Positions 12,462-23,932 of a stretch of 64,000 nucleotides of DNA are shown piece by piece; the stretch's first letter is position 1, and each line of letters begins with the position of its first letter. The DNA lies in the NCBI RefSeq assembly GCF_013155125.1, contig NZ_CP053564.1, positions 1,247,501-1,311,500 of the forward strand, written 5' to 3'. Origin of the DNA: Pseudonocardia broussonetiae. Lineage in GTDB: Bacteria > Actinomycetota > Actinomycetes > Mycobacteriales > Pseudonocardiaceae. The notes under the pieces were generated by a model, which searched no databases, was not told the DNA's origin, and saw nothing but the letters and a program-made list of their open reading frames with translations. The translations under genes were made by a program, and so were the position numbers.

Positions 12462-12764
12462 TCAGCCGGCCCGGCGCACCAGGCGCACGACGACCGTGGT
12501 GATCGCGAACCAGATGACCGCGGCGGTGCCGTAGTTCAGGACGACGGCGAGCTTGGGCTCGGCGGGCTGGAACAGGTCCGACAGCCCGAGGTCGAAGGTG
12601 TTCGCGAGGTCGCGCACGAGCACGGTGAGCCCGTTCTCGGGGTTCGCGTCCAGCAGCGTGAGGACGATGAACACCACCAGGACGAGCACGATGGCCATGC
12701 CGATGATCCGCAGGACGTTGGCCAGGCCGTCGATGCCCCGCCGTGCCGTGGTGCCCACTGCCAC
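12462..12764 (-). CDS. Small two-TM membrane protein of unknown function
   Basis: 100 aa. Hydrophobic helices at about 18-38 and 75-93 flank a short extracytoplasmic or cytoplasmic segment with D-A-N-P-E-N-G. The GTG at 12764 has GAGGG nine bases upstream and is preferred over a farther ATG at 12806. No motif gives a function. It faces the leuA leader across a ~150-base intergenic region and is convergent with the broken secreted-protein gene. Confidence 0.65.
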   Translation of the reverse strand: MAVGTTARRGIDGLANVLRIIGMAIVLVLVVFIVLTLLDANPENGLTVLVRDLANTFDLGLSDLFQPAEPKLAVVLNYGTAAVIWFAITTVVVRLVRRAG

Positions 12765-12886
12765 TCGAACCCACCCTCGTAGACCTGCCGGACGATGACG
12801 GCCCATGGTGGCAGAACGCGCGGCCCGGCCCTACTCGTAAGTATCACCCGATCGGGTGGTCAGCGGACGGGAGGGGGGTTGCGGGC

Positions 12887-12916
12887 GTCCCGGGGTGTCG
12901 GGCTAGGGTCGACGGC
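12887..12916 (+). promoter_or_regulatory. Promoter of the leuA leader transcript
   Basis: TAGGGT at 12904-12909 lies seven bases before the GTG of the leader peptide, and a TTGCGG -35-like hexamer begins at 12887 (spacing about 19). The geometry predicts a transcript beginning at the leader start codon. Read by eye; spacing is slightly long. Confidence 0.5.
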
Positions 12917-12955
12917 GTGGCGCGCCTGCTCCTTGGTTGCCGCGGCGGGGTCTGA
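12917..12955 (+). CDS. leuL: leuA leader peptide with three consecutive Leu codons
   Basis: A 12-codon ORF, MARLLLGCRGGV with a GTG start, has three adjacent leucine codons, all different (CTG CTC CTT). Its TGA (12953-12955) is followed after one base by a perfect 8-bp stem. The arrangement, upstream of leuA and starting at the predicted transcription start, matches attenuator peptides where ribosome stalling at Leu codons reports leucyl-tRNA shortage. Too short for routine ORF calling. Function is inferred from position and codon content. Confidence 0.65.
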   Translation: MARLLLGCRGGV

Positions 12956-14845
<1,890 letters not shown>

Positions 14846-14853
14846 GCGCACCG

Positions 14854-15588
14854 ATGACGGACCGGGCGGAGTACCGGCGTCTGCTGACCGAGGCCTACGA
14901 CCTCGACAAGCCGCACGCCCCCGAGGCCGAGCTGGCGTCCCTGCGGGCGCAGGTGGAGGCCCACGGGACGCCCGCGCTGGAGCTGATGAGCGGCTCCGCC
15001 CGGTTCCTCGCGCCCCTGCTCGCCGCAGGGTTCGACGTCGACGGGGTCGACGCCTCGGCCGACATGCTCGCCGCCGCCGAGCGCCGCTGCGCCGGCCTCC
15101 CGCCGGGGTCGTTGCGGCAGTACCGGCAGGCGCTGCACGAGCTGGACCTGCCGCGCCGCTACGCGTTCGCGTTCTGCGTCGCCGGGTCGTTCGGGCTGGT
15201 CGTCCGCGACGAGGAGGTCGCCGGGTCCCTCACCCGGATCCGCGACCACCTGGTGCCCGGCGGGCGGGTGCTGCTGGAGGTGCAGACGCCGCCGGAGCGC
15301 GTCCGGCGCCTGCCCTGGAGCGGCACGTTCTGGCGGCGGCCCGACGGGGCCACGATCACGCTGCGCGGCACCGGCCGGTACGACCCGGCGACGCAGGTCG
15401 AGACGGCCGTCGGGGTCTACGAGCTGTTCGTCGACGGACGGCTGGTCGAGACGGAGCTCGACGAGTGGGTGCGCCGCTTCTGGACCCCCGACGCGATCAC
15501 GGCGGCGGTGCGCGGCGCGGGCTTCGCCGACGTCGCGGTGGCCCGGCAGGACGACCTCCTGACGGTCACCGCGCGCCGACCCACCTGA
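14854..15588 (+). CDS. Class I SAM-dependent methyltransferase
   Basis: 244 aa. SAM-binding motif I is the segment ELMSGSARFLAPLL (residues ~46-60), followed by an acidic loop G-V-D-A-S. The remaining strands of a Methyltransf_11/25-type fold follow, with the V-P-G-G-R-V-L-L-E motif near residue 135. The substrate is not evident. It starts eight bases after leuA, probably in the same transcript. Its end is one base from the oppositely oriented gene at 15590. Confidence 0.82.
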   Translation: MTDRAEYRRLLTEAYDLDKPHAPEAELASLRAQVEAHGTPALELMSGSARFLAPLLAAGFDVDGVDASADMLAAAERRCAGLPPGSLRQYRQALHELDLPRRYAFAFCVAGSFGLVVRDEEVAGSLTRIRDHLVPGGRVLLEVQTPPERVRRLPWSGTFWRRPDGATITLRGTGRYDPATQVETAVGVYELFVDGRLVETELDEWVRRFWTPDAITAAVRGAGFADVAVARQDDLLTVTARRPT

Positions 15589-15589
15589 C

Positions 15590-16186
15590 TCAGCTCCGCG
15601 CGCCCTCGGCGAAGAACGCGGCCACCGCGGCCGCCGTCGGGAGGTCGTCGGCGTCGCGGAGGGCCCCGAAGGACGCGTTCCAGAACGGGCCCTCGCGCGG
15701 CGTCCACGGGCCGACGTAGGCGTAGGGCCCCGGGTGGCCGCCGTCGCCGGGCGAGACGCCGTAGTTGACCTCGTCGAGGGTGAGCGCGAGGTCGAAGTGC
15801 TCGGGCCACAGCACCGGTTCGACGCCGGGTGCGAAGGCGCGCAGCCCGGCGTCGCCGCGGGCGAACCAGTCCGCCAGCTCCGCCGCCGCCCCGGCGTCGA
15901 CGACGACCTCGTCGTCGAGGTCGACGCCGGAGGAGTCGGGGTAGAGGCCGATCGGCGGCCCGGGGTCGACGCCCACGGTGGCGGCCAGCGCGCGGTAGGT
16001 GCCGGTCAGCGGGGCACGGACCCCGTCGCCGACGAGCTCGGTGCCGTCGACGCGCAGCGACCCGGCGACGCCGCCGAACCCGCCGGGCGTGACGCGCAGC
16101 CGGATGGTGCCGTGCGCGCGGTGCTGCGGCCCCGCGAGGAGCAGTTCGGCCACCCCGTGCAGGGAGCGGCGGGTCGGTGCGTCCAT
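15590..16186 (-). CDS. Conserved actinobacterial protein of unknown function
   Basis: 198 aa, soluble, no signal peptide or TM helix. The N-terminal half is beta-rich (T-I-R-L-R-V-T-P-G-G-F-G-G). The C-terminal half holds conserved-looking aromatic motifs (LWPEHFDLA, NYGVSPGDG, YVGPW, FWNASFGA). It has the look of a single compact domain, but I cannot assign a family or activity. It is convergent with the methyltransferase gene (1-base gap) and lies just downstream of the asparagine synthetase gene on the same strand. Confidence 0.75.
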   Translation of the reverse strand: MDAPTRRSLHGVAELLLAGPQHRAHGTIRLRVTPGGFGGVAGSLRVDGTELVGDGVRAPLTGTYRALAATVGVDPGPPIGLYPDSSGVDLDDEVVVDAGAAAELADWFARGDAGLRAFAPGVEPVLWPEHFDLALTLDEVNYGVSPGDGGHPGPYAYVGPWTPREGPFWNASFGALRDADDLPTAAAVAAFFAEGARS

Positions 16187-16258
16187 CGGTCCTCCCGTCC
16201 GGCACGGTGTGTGCCGACCCGGGGAGCCTGGCAGAGGGCGGCGACCTGTGGCCGCCGG

Positions 16259-17788
16259 CTACGCCGTCGCGAAGGGCTGGAGCGTGGCGTCGGCGCGGAT
16301 GCCGGCGAACTCGCGGCTCCAGATCGCGAAGTACAGGACCTCCTCGTCGCTGCGCAGCGGCCAGCAGTGCGCCGGCACCTCGGGCGTCGCGCCGGTGTCG
16401 GTGCCCGCCACCCGCTCCGCGGCGAGCGCGGCCAGCACCGCGCCCGCACCCGAGCCGTCACCGAACTGCTCCTTGCCGCGCCACAGCAGGTCCTCGGGCA
16501 GCCAGCCCGTGAACGCCTCGCGCAGCAGCGCCTTCTCCGGGCGGCCGCCGGGGCGCTGCTTCCACTCCGGCGGCAGGGCGAGCGCCGTGCGCACGAGCGC
16601 CGCGTCGAGGAACGGCTCGCGCGCCTCGAGGCCGTGGAACATGGTCGTGCGGTCGCAGCGCTGCAGGTTGAGCCCGTGCAGCTGCTCCAGGCTGCGCACC
16701 AGCTCGGCGTGCAGGGCGTCGGGGTCGGCGAACTCGTCGGTGTGGACGTAGGAGTAGCCGGCGAACAGCTCGTCGGCGCCCTCCCCCGTGAGCACCACCT
16801 TCACCTCCTTCGACGCCTCCCGCGCCAGGAGCAGGTTGGGCACGGCGCTGCGGACGAGCGCCGGGTCGAAGTGCTCGATGACGGTGACGGCCTCGTCGAG
16901 TGCCTCCGCGACGGCGGCGGCGGTGACGACGACCTCGTGGTGGTCGCTGCCGATGTGCTCGGCGACGCGCGCGGCCGCGACCAGGTCGCCGCTGCCCGCC
17001 GTGCCGACGGCGAAGGTCGGCAGGACCTCGCCGCGCTCGCGGACCTCGCGGGCGGCGATGGCCGCCACGATCGCCGAGTCGAGGCCGCCGGAGAGGAAGA
17101 CCCCGACGCCGACGTCGCTCATCATCCGCCTCCGCACCGCGGCGACGACGGCGTCGCGGACCTCGTCGAGCACGACGTCGTCCCACGTGTCGTGCTGCGC
17201 GCGGCGCGCGGGCCGGACCTCCACCGGCACGGCGTCGGCGAAGCGCACGACGCCCGCCCCCGGCGTCCACAGCGAGCCGGGCGGGAACGCCTCCACGCGC
17301 GGTCGGTCCTCGTCGTCGAAGGCGCGGAGCTCGCTGGCGAACAGGGTGACGCCACCGTCGGTCACCTGGTACAGGGGCTTGACCCCCATCGGGTCGCGCG
17401 CCACGAGCCCGCCGCCGTCGGCGGTGGCCATCGCGATCGCGAACATCCCGTCGAGCGTGGCGACGGCCGCGGGCCCGCCGCGCAGGACCGCGTGCAGCGC
17501 CGCCTCGGTGTCGGACCTCGACCGCAGCACCCCGTCGGGCAGCCTCGACGTGAGCCGCTCGTGGTTGTATATCTCGCCGTTGCCGACGATCCACGCGGTC
17601 TCGTCGAGGTCGGTGAGCGGCTGGTGCCCGCCGCTGACGTCGATGATGGACAGCCTCTGGTGCCCGAGCCACGCCCCGTCGACCGCGAGGACCCCGGTGT
17701 CGTCGGGCCCCCGGTGCCGCAGGCGGGCGAGCATGCGCTCGCACTTGTCGGGGTCGACGGCGCCGTAGGCGGCCACGATCCCGCACAC
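16259..17788 (-). CDS. asnB: Asparagine synthetase (glutamine-hydrolysing)
   Basis: 509 aa. Catalytic Cys2 follows the GTG start, which fixes the start because Cys must be N-terminal after Met removal. Class-II glutaminase residues follow (RHRGPDD 24-30, NGEIYNH 70-76), with the C-terminal synthetase PP-loop SGGLDS at 233-238 and GEGADELF. It transfers glutamine amide nitrogen to aspartate using ATP. It is about 40 residues shorter than E. coli AsnB. Clustered but not overlapping with the peptide transporter genes (20 bases downstream of dppF). The Shine-Dalgarno is moderate (GGAAGTGGGA). Confidence 0.93.
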   Translation of the reverse strand: MCGIVAAYGAVDPDKCERMLARLRHRGPDDTGVLAVDGAWLGHQRLSIIDVSGGHQPLTDLDETAWIVGNGEIYNHERLTSRLPDGVLRSRSDTEAALHAVLRGGPAAVATLDGMFAIAMATADGGGLVARDPMGVKPLYQVTDGGVTLFASELRAFDDEDRPRVEAFPPGSLWTPGAGVVRFADAVPVEVRPARRAQHDTWDDVVLDEVRDAVVAAVRRRMMSDVGVGVFLSGGLDSAIVAAIAAREVRERGEVLPTFAVGTAGSGDLVAAARVAEHIGSDHHEVVVTAAAVAEALDEAVTVIEHFDPALVRSAVPNLLLAREASKEVKVVLTGEGADELFAGYSYVHTDEFADPDALHAELVRSLEQLHGLNLQRCDRTTMFHGLEAREPFLDAALVRTALALPPEWKQRPGGRPEKALLREAFTGWLPEDLLWRGKEQFGDGSGAGAVLAALAAERVAGTDTGATPEVPAHCWPLRSDEEVLYFAIWSREFAGIRADATLQPFATA

Positions 17789-17808
17789 GCTGTCCCACTT
17801 CCGTCGCC

Positions 17809-18933
17809 TCAGCGGCCGAGGACCTCCGTCACCGACCCGGGGAGGTCGGGGGCGGACGACGCGGCCAGTACGTCGTCCGACGCTACGGCCTCGACGCGGT
17901 GCGGGCGGATCCGGCCGTCGCGGATGTCCTCGGCGAAGTGGCAGGCCACGCGGTGCCCCTGGGCCGCGCCCTCGATGACGCGCAGCTCGGGGCGCTCGTC
18001 GTCGCAGCGCGTCTCCTGCCGCCACGGGCAGCGCGTGTGGAACCGGCAGCCGGGCGGCGGCGCGGCCGGGGAGGGCAGGTCGCCGGTGAGCAGGATGCGC
18101 TCGCGGCGGTCCTCCAGCTCCGGGTCGGGCACGGGCACCGCCGAGAGCAGGGCGCGCGTGTAGGGGTGCTGCGGGTCGTCGTAGAGCGCCTGCGACGGCG
18201 CCTCCTCGACGATCCCCCCGAGGTACATCACGCCGATCCGGTCGCTCACGTGCCGCACGACGGCGAGGTCGTGCGCGATCACGAGGTAGGTGAGGCCGAG
18301 CTCGCCCTGCAGGCGCCCCAGCAGGTTGAGCACCTGCGCCTGCACGGAGACGTCGAGCGCCGACACCGGTTCGTCGGCGACGATCAGGTCGGGCTCGACG
18401 CACAGCGCGCGGGCGATGCCGATGCGCTGGCGCTGGCCGCCGGAGAACTCGTGCGGGTAGCGCCGCAGCGACGACGCGGGCAGCCCGACCTGCTCCACGA
18501 GCTCGCGCAGCCGGGCGTCGTCGGCCTCCGGGCCCTTCGACAGGCCGTGCGCCTTGAGCCCCTCCAGCAGCAGCGACTCCACGGACTGGCGCGGGTCGAG
18601 CGAGGACAGCGGGTCCTGGAAGACCATCTGGAAGCGCCGGCGCCTGCGCCGCAGCTCCTCGCCCTTGAGCGAGGCGATGTCGGTGCCGTCGAAGACGATC
18701 TGCCCCGACGTCGGGTCCTCCAGCCGCAGGATCGCCCGGCCCAGCGTCGACTTGCCGCAGCCGGACTCGCCGACCAGGCCGTAGGTCTCGCCGCGCTCGA
18801 TGCGCAGCGAGACGCCGTCGACGGCGTAGACGTGGCCGACGGTGCGGTCCAGGACGAGCCCGCGCTTGATCGGGAAGTGCACGGCGACGTCGCGGACGTC
18901 GAGCAGCGGCTCGGTGGTCGTCATCTCGCTCAT
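17809..18933 (-). CDS. dppF: Oligopeptide/dipeptide ABC transporter ATPase (DppF/OppF type)
   Basis: 374 aa. Walker [10 protein letters not shown] at 55-63, signature FSGGQRQR, Walker B L-I-V-A-D-E-P. The C-terminal oligo_HPY domain has a Cys cluster (C-R-F-H-T-R-C-P..C) typical of OppD/F proteins that can carry an iron-sulfur site. Last gene of a five-gene operon; its ATG overlaps the dppD stop (ATGA). It would hydrolyse ATP with DppD to drive peptide uptake. Confidence 0.92.
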   Translation of the reverse strand: MSEMTTTEPLLDVRDVAVHFPIKRGLVLDRTVGHVYAVDGVSLRIERGETYGLVGESGCGKSTLGRAILRLEDPTSGQIVFDGTDIASLKGEELRRRRRRFQMVFQDPLSSLDPRQSVESLLLEGLKAHGLSKGPEADDARLRELVEQVGLPASSLRRYPHEFSGGQRQRIGIARALCVEPDLIVADEPVSALDVSVQAQVLNLLGRLQGELGLTYLVIAHDLAVVRHVSDRIGVMYLGGIVEEAPSQALYDDPQHPYTRALLSAVPVPDPELEDRRERILLTGDLPSPAAPPPGCRFHTRCPWRQETRCDDERPELRVIEGAAQGHRVACHFAEDIRDGRIRPHRVEAVASDDVLAASSAPDLPGSVTEVLGR

Positions 18934-19952
18934 TCCGCGGTCGCCGGCACGGGGTTGAAGCAGCGCAGCAGCCGCCCGCCGGTGGTCTCGGCCTCCGGCG
19001 TGATGGTCCGGCACGTCTCGATCGCGCGCGGGCAGCGGGGGGCGAACGCGCACGCGCTCGTCCACGGCAGGTTGTCGGCGACCGAGCCGGGGATGGCGGC
19101 GAGGTCCTCGCCCGCCGGCGCGTCGAGCCGCGGGATCGAGCCGAGCAGCCCGTTGGTGTACGGGTGGCGCGGCGTGGCGAAGAGCCGGTGGCGCTGCGCC
19201 CGTTCGACGATGCGCCCGCCGTAGAGCACGTTGACCGTCTCGCACAGCCCGGCGACGACGCCCAGGTCGTGGGTGATCATGACGAGCGCGGCGCCGGTGT
19301 CGCGCACCATCTCCTTGAGCAGCTCCAGGATCTGCGCCTGGATCGTCACGTCGAGCGCGGTGGTCGGCTCGTCGGCGATGAGCAGCTTGGGCCGGCAGGC
19401 CAGCGCGATGGCGATCAGCGCGCGCTGGCGCATGCCGCCGGAGAGCTGGTGGGGGTAGGAGTCCAGGCGCCGCCGCGGGTCGGGGATGCCGACGCGGTCG
19501 AGCCACTCGGCCGCCTCGGTGCGCGCGGCCTCCTTCTTCAGGCCGCGGTGGCGCGTGAGCACCTCGGTGACCTGCACCCCGATCGGCACCACCGGGTTGA
19601 GCGAGGACAGCGGGTCCTGGAAGACCATCGACAGGTCGCGCCCGCGCTTCTCCCGCATCGCGCTCTCGGGCAGCGTCAGCAGGTCGACGCCGTCCATCAT
19701 CGCGCTGCCGCCGACCTTCACCCCGCGGGCGGGCAGCAGCCGCGTGATCGCCATCGAGGTGACGGACTTGCCGCAGCCCGACTCCCCCACCAGGCCGACG
19801 ATCTGCCCGGGCAGGACGTCGAAGCTGACGCCGTCGACGGCGACGGTGTCGGGCTCGCCGCGCCGGGTGAACGCGACGCGCAGGTCGCGCACCGACAGCA
19901 GCGGCTCGGTGGTCGGCGACCCGCCCGGCGTCCTCTGCAGCGCGGCGGTCAT
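18930..19952 (-). CDS. dppD: Oligopeptide/dipeptide ABC transporter ATPase (DppD/OppD type)
   Basis: 340 aa. Walker [10 protein letters not shown] at 56-64, signature LSGGMRQR, Walker B L-L-I-A-D-E-P, His-switch ITHDLG, and a C-terminal oligo_HPY region with cysteines (C-A-F-A-P-R-C-P). Partners with DppF. Four-base overlaps with genes on both sides show tight translational coupling. Confidence 0.92.
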   Translation of the reverse strand: MTAALQRTPGGSPTTEPLLSVRDLRVAFTRRGEPDTVAVDGVSFDVLPGQIVGLVGESGCGKSVTSMAITRLLPARGVKVGGSAMMDGVDLLTLPESAMREKRGRDLSMVFQDPLSSLNPVVPIGVQVTEVLTRHRGLKKEAARTEAAEWLDRVGIPDPRRRLDSYPHQLSGGMRQRALIAIALACRPKLLIADEPTTALDVTIQAQILELLKEMVRDTGAALVMITHDLGVVAGLCETVNVLYGGRIVERAQRHRLFATPRHPYTNGLLGSIPRLDAPAGEDLAAIPGSVADNLPWTSACAFAPRCPRAIETCRTITPEAETTGGRLLRCFNPVPATAE

Positions 19953-20875
19953 CGGCTCCCCTTCGGGTCGAGGGCCTCGCGCAGCGACTCGCCCAGCAGC
20001 GTGAAGCCCAGCGCGATGACGATGATCGCCGCCGCGGGCCACAGCGCGAGCGCGGGCCGCACCTCGAGCAGGGGCTGCGCCTGGGCCAGCATCAGGCCCC
20101 ACTCGGCGCGGCCCGGGTCGGCGTCGCCGAGCCCGAGGAACGACAGCGCGGCGGCGTCGAGGATGGAGGTGGCGAGCGTCAGCGTCGCCTGGACGACGAC
20201 CGGTCCGATCGCGTTGGGCAGCATGTGCCGCAGCACGACCGCGGGCCGCTTGACGCCCAGCGCAGTCGCCGCGATCACGTGGTCGCTCCCGCGCTGTCCG
20301 AGCATCGACCCGCGCAGCAGCCGCGCGAAGATCGGCACGCCGACGATCGACACGGCGATGATCACCGACGTCTGCGACGGGCTGGCGAACAGCGCGGCCA
20401 CCGAGATCGCCAGCAGCAGGCTCGGGATGGCCAGCAGCACGTCGGTGACGCGCATGAGGACGGTGTCGACCCAGCCGCCGAACGCGCCCGCGAGCGTGCC
20501 GATGACGACTCCGACGACGAGCCCGATGAGCGTGGCGAGCACGCCGACCAGCAGGGTCTGCTGCGCGGCGAGCAGGAAGCGGGAGAAGAAGTCGCGGCCG
20601 AGCTGGTCGCTGCCGAGCGGGAAGCCCTCCTGCGGGCCCGGGATGGAGCCGGGGCGCAGGTCGGCCTGCAGCTGCGGGAACGACTCGGTGGCCGAGTGCG
20701 GCGCGAGGAACGGCGCGAACACCGCGACCAGCACGAACACGCCGACGATCACCGCACCGGTGATGGCGACCGGGTCGCGCCGCAGCCGGCGGAAGGCCTC
20801 GGAGGTGAGGCTGCGACCGCCCGCGAGGTCGTCGACGCGCTTGCGGCGCCGCTGTGCGTACGTGGTGGCGTTCAC
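19949..20875 (-). CDS. dppC: Oligopeptide/dipeptide ABC transporter permease (DppC/OppC type)
   Basis: 308 aa with six predicted TM helices. The N-terminal cytosolic stretch includes L-R-R-D-P-V-A (OppC_N), and the EAA loop sits in the segment [10 protein letters not shown] around residue 205. Forms the membrane channel with DppB. Four-base overlap with dppB upstream. Confidence 0.92.
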   Translation of the reverse strand: MNATTYAQRRRKRVDDLAGGRSLTSEAFRRLRRDPVAITGAVIVGVFVLVAVFAPFLAPHSATESFPQLQADLRPGSIPGPQEGFPLGSDQLGRDFFSRFLLAAQQTLLVGVLATLIGLVVGVVIGTLAGAFGGWVDTVLMRVTDVLLAIPSLLLAISVAALFASPSQTSVIIAVSIVGVPIFARLLRGSMLGQRGSDHVIAATALGVKRPAVVLRHMLPNAIGPVVVQATLTLATSILDAAALSFLGLGDADPGRAEWGLMLAQAQPLLEVRPALALWPAAAIIVIALGFTLLGESLREALDPKGSR

Positions 20876-21876
20876 GAGAGCCTCACCCGCGGGTCGATGA
20901 CCGCGTACGAGAGGTCGACGACCAGGTTGACGAGCACGTACACCAGCGCCCCCAGGAGCAGGATGGCCTGCAGGCGCGGGTAGTCGCGCAGGGTGATGGC
21001 GTCGGCGAGCAGGGTCCCGATGCCGCCCCAGACGAACACCCGCTCGGTGAGCACGGCCCCGGCGAGGAGCAGCCCGACCTGCAGGCCGATCGTCGTCGAC
21101 ACCGGGAGCAGGGCGTTGCGCAGGACGTGCCGCCCGCGGACGGTGCCGGGCGCGAGGCCCTTGGAGTTGGCCGTGCGCACGAAGTCGGCGCCGAGCACCT
21201 CGAGCACGGACGCGCGCGTGATGCGCACGATCACCGCGAGCGGGATCGTCGCCAGCGCGACGGCCGGCAGCACCAGGTGCGACAGGGCGTCGAGGCTGGC
21301 GTCGAACTCGCGGGTGAGGAACCCGTCGAGCACGGCGAACCCGGTGACGTTCGTGGCGTCGACGGCGACGGACTGGCGCCCCGACGGCGGGAACAGCCCG
21401 AGCTCGACCGCGAACACCGCCTTGAGGATGTAGCCCAGGAAGAACACCGGCACGGCGACGCCGACGAGCGTGCCGATGACGGTCACGACGTCGAGCGGGC
21501 GGCCGCGCCGGCGGGCGGCCACGTAGCCGAGCGGGATGCCCAGCACCACGGCGATCACGAGCGCGGCGATCGACAGCTCGATCGTGGCGGGCAGCGCCCG
21601 GCCGATCTCGGTGAGCACCGGCTCGCCGGTGATCGTCGAGGTGCCGAAGTCACCCGTGACCACCCGGCCCAGGAACTGGGCGTACTGCACCGGGATCGGC
21701 TGGTCGAGCCCGAGCACCCGCTCCAGGTTCGCCACGGACTCCGGTGTCGCGCGGTCGCCGAGGAACGCCGTCGCCGGCCCGCCGGGCAGGCTCCGCAGCC
21801 AGGCGAAGACCAGCACGGACAGCAGCAGCAGCGTCGGGATCACCTGCAGCAGCCGCCGCACGATGAACCTCAGCAT
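20872..21876 (-). CDS. dppB: Oligopeptide/dipeptide ABC transporter permease (DppB/OppB type)
   Basis: 334 aa, six TM helices, with the N-terminal MLRFIVRRLLQVIPTLLL start typical of DppB/OppB. The EAA loop is T-A-N-S-K-G-L-A-P-G near residue 230. A strong purine-rich ribosome site (ggaggagggggg) precedes the ATG. A hairpin separates it from the binding-protein gene upstream, probably lowering its expression relative to the binding protein. Confidence 0.92.
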   Translation of the reverse strand: MLRFIVRRLLQVIPTLLLLSVLVFAWLRSLPGGPATAFLGDRATPESVANLERVLGLDQPIPVQYAQFLGRVVTGDFGTSTITGEPVLTEIGRALPATIELSIAALVIAVVLGIPLGYVAARRRGRPLDVVTVIGTLVGVAVPVFFLGYILKAVFAVELGLFPPSGRQSVAVDATNVTGFAVLDGFLTREFDASLDALSHLVLPAVALATIPLAVIVRITRASVLEVLGADFVRTANSKGLAPGTVRGRHVLRNALLPVSTTIGLQVGLLLAGAVLTERVFVWGGIGTLLADAITLRDYPRLQAILLLGALVYVLVNLVVDLSYAVIDPRVRLS

Positions 21877-21910
21877 GGTCCCCCCTCCTCCCCGAACCGC
21901 GGACGCACGA

Positions 21911-21942
21911 GGGTGGCACCGCCCGGTCGAGCGGTGCCACCC
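21911..21942 (-). terminator. Intra-operon hairpin between binding-protein gene and dppB
   Basis: A perfect 12-bp stem (21911-21922 with 21931-21942) and 8-base loop sits in the 78-base gap after the binding-protein stop codon. Such hairpins stabilise the upstream mRNA or partly terminate, giving excess binding protein over permease. Confidence 0.6.
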
Positions 21943-21954
21943 GGGTGTCGTCCG

Positions 21955-23622
21955 TCAGTTCTTGCTGACCGTCAGGAAGCGCTCGTCGGTCAGCGGGGAG
22001 GGGATCAGGCCGGTGACGGCCTCGGAGACCACGACCGCAGGCGGTGAGCTGGAGATCGGGACCGCCGGCAGGTAGGCCATGATGTCGCGGTTGACCTGCT
22101 TGTACGCCGCCTCCTTGGCCGCGGGGTCCACCGTGGCGTCGGCGGCGGTGATGGCACTGAACAGCGCCTCGTTGGTGAACCCGAACTCCGGCTTGGCCGC
22201 ACCGAAGAACGTGCCGACGAAGTTGCCCGCGTCGTTGTAGTCACCGGTCCAGCCGATGATGTGCAGGTCCTGCACGCCGTTGACGTTCACCGAGTCGAGG
22301 TACCCACCGGCCCAGGGCTGCGCCACCGGGTTGACGGTGATCCCGACCTGGCGCAGGTTCTCCGACAGCGCCGTGAAGATGTTGGTCGGGTTCGGCATGT
22401 AGGGCCGGGTGACCTCGGTCGGGTAGTAGAAGTTCAGCGTCAGGTTCGACTGCCCGGCCTCGGCCAGCAGCGCCCGCGCCCGCTCCGGGTCGTACGGGAT
22501 GGGGGCGATGTCGTCGGCGTAGCCCGCCACGGTGTCGGGCATGAACTGCGTGGCGACCGTGGCGCCCTCGGGCAGCTGGTTGCGCACCAGCGACTCGCGG
22601 TCGAGCGCGTAGCCGATCGCCTGGCGGACGCGGACGTCCTGCAGCGCCGGGTTGTTCTTCTGGTTGATGCCCAGGTAGAGGACGTTGAACGGCGGGCGCA
22701 CCAGCACCTGGTTGCCGTCGGCCTCCAGCGCGTCCCAGTCGGCCGGGCTCGGCAGGTCGTAACCGTCGATCGTGCCGGCCTGGAGCTCCTGGCGCCGCGC
22801 GTTCTCGTCGGGGATGACCCGGAAGATCAGCCGCTCCAGCTGGGCCGGCTCGCCCCAGTACTCGTCGTTGCGCACGAGGGTGATGACGCCCCCGGCACGG
22901 TCGTAGCTCTCGAACTTGAACGGACCGGTGCCCGTCGGGTGCTCGTTCGCGTAGGCGCTGTAGCTGAACGCCTCGCCGCTCTGGGTGATCGTGTCGGCGT
23001 CGTACTGCTGCAGCGCGGTGGGGCTGGAGATCGACAGCGAGGTCAGGCCGAACGCCGCGGGGAAGGCGCCCTTGTTGCGGTTCAGCGTGACGACCGCCTG
23101 GTTCGGCGCGGGGGCCGCGCACGAGTTGTAGACCGGGTCACCGCCGCCCGCCAGGTTGTTGGCGTAGCCGCCGAACGTGTCGGTGTAGTAGATCGCCTGG
23201 CTCTGCGCGGCCTCGCTGGGGAGGTTGTACCAGCGGTCGAAGTTGAAGCAGACCGCGGCGGCGTCGAACGGGGTGCCGTCGTGGAACGTGACGCCCTCGC
23301 GGAGCGTGAACGTCCACTGGGTGCCGTCGGCGTTCGGCGTCCACTCGGTGGCCAGGCCCGGCGCGAGGTCGGAGGTGCCCTGCGCGTAGGTGATCAGCGT
23401 GTCGAACATCTGCCGGGCGGGACGGAACGTCTCGCCGTCCGTGGCGAAGATCGGGTCGAAGTTGTCCGGCGCACCGGGCGCACCGAACACCAGCGTCCCG
23501 CCGCTCTCGCCGGAACCGCCCGCGGCGGCACCGTCGTCGCGCTCGGAGGTGGCGCAGGCGGCAAGGGTCACGGCGAGCAGGCCCGCGGTCAGGGCGGCGG
23601 ACAGTCGTCGGGCAGATCTCAT
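21955..23622 (-). CDS. dppA: Oligopeptide ABC transporter substrate-binding lipoprotein (family 5)
   Basis: 555 aa. Lipoprotein signal peptide with lipobox LAAC, a Ser/Gly-rich tether, then an SBP_bac_5 fold: the cluster region G-L-A-T-E-W, T-F-T-L-R-E-G-V-T-F-H-D-G and V-R-Q-A-I-G-Y-A-L-D-R. Captures peptides (or nickel or other ligands in some members) outside the cell for the DppBCDF importer encoded next. The ATG at 23622 has AAGAGGT seven bases upstream; a GTG three codons earlier abuts that site and is unlikely. First gene of the operon. Confidence 0.9.
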   Translation of the reverse strand: MRSARRLSAALTAGLLAVTLAACATSERDDGAAAGGSGESGGTLVFGAPGAPDNFDPIFATDGETFRPARQMFDTLITYAQGTSDLAPGLATEWTPNADGTQWTFTLREGVTFHDGTPFDAAAVCFNFDRWYNLPSEAAQSQAIYYTDTFGGYANNLAGGGDPVYNSCAAPAPNQAVVTLNRNKGAFPAAFGLTSLSISSPTALQQYDADTITQSGEAFSYSAYANEHPTGTGPFKFESYDRAGGVITLVRNDEYWGEPAQLERLIFRVIPDENARRQELQAGTIDGYDLPSPADWDALEADGNQVLVRPPFNVLYLGINQKNNPALQDVRVRQAIGYALDRESLVRNQLPEGATVATQFMPDTVAGYADDIAPIPYDPERARALLAEAGQSNLTLNFYYPTEVTRPYMPNPTNIFTALSENLRQVGITVNPVAQPWAGGYLDSVNVNGVQDLHIIGWTGDYNDAGNFVGTFFGAAKPEFGFTNEALFSAITAADATVDPAAKEAAYKQVNRDIMAYLPAVPISSSPPAVVVSEAVTGLIPSPLTDERFLTVSKN

Positions 23623-23743
23623 GGACGGCACCTCTTCGTAGGAGACCCGCGAACGGTAATGGGGCCTCGTACTCAGCGGTAGGCGTGCGAGTCACGGTTG
23701 GGCTACGACCGTGCGGCTCCGGTGACGAGCCGGTGCCGGTGCG

Positions 23744-23932
23744 TCACGCGGGGTCGAACTCGCCCGCCTTGACGCCGAGGACGAACGCCCGCCACTCGTC
23801 GGGGGTGAAGGACAGCGCGGCCCGGCGCTCGACGTCCTTCGTGTCGCGCACGATGACCGATCCGTCTGGAGACTGCCCGACCTCGACGCAGTTCCCGAGG
23901 TTGCAGTAGCTGCTGGTCCGGTACTCGATCAC
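23744..23932 (-). CDS. DUF397 protein, partner of the XRE regulator
   Basis: 62 aa with the DUF397 signatures: W/Y-R-T-S-S-Y-C near the start, C-V-E-V near residue 15, V-R-D-T-K in the middle and F-T-P-D-E-W-R-A-F-V-L-G-V-K at the end. The GTG overlaps the stop of the XRE gene by four bases, so the two are co-translated. Small DUF397 proteins paired with XRE-DUF5753 regulators are abundant in actinobacteria (WhiJ/BldB-like systems) and appear to modulate the regulator; no enzymatic role is known. An obligate functional pair is inferred. Confidence 0.88.
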   Translation of the reverse strand: MIEYRTSSYCNLGNCVEVGQSPDGSVIVRDTKDVERRAALSFTPDEWRAFVLGVKAGEFDPA

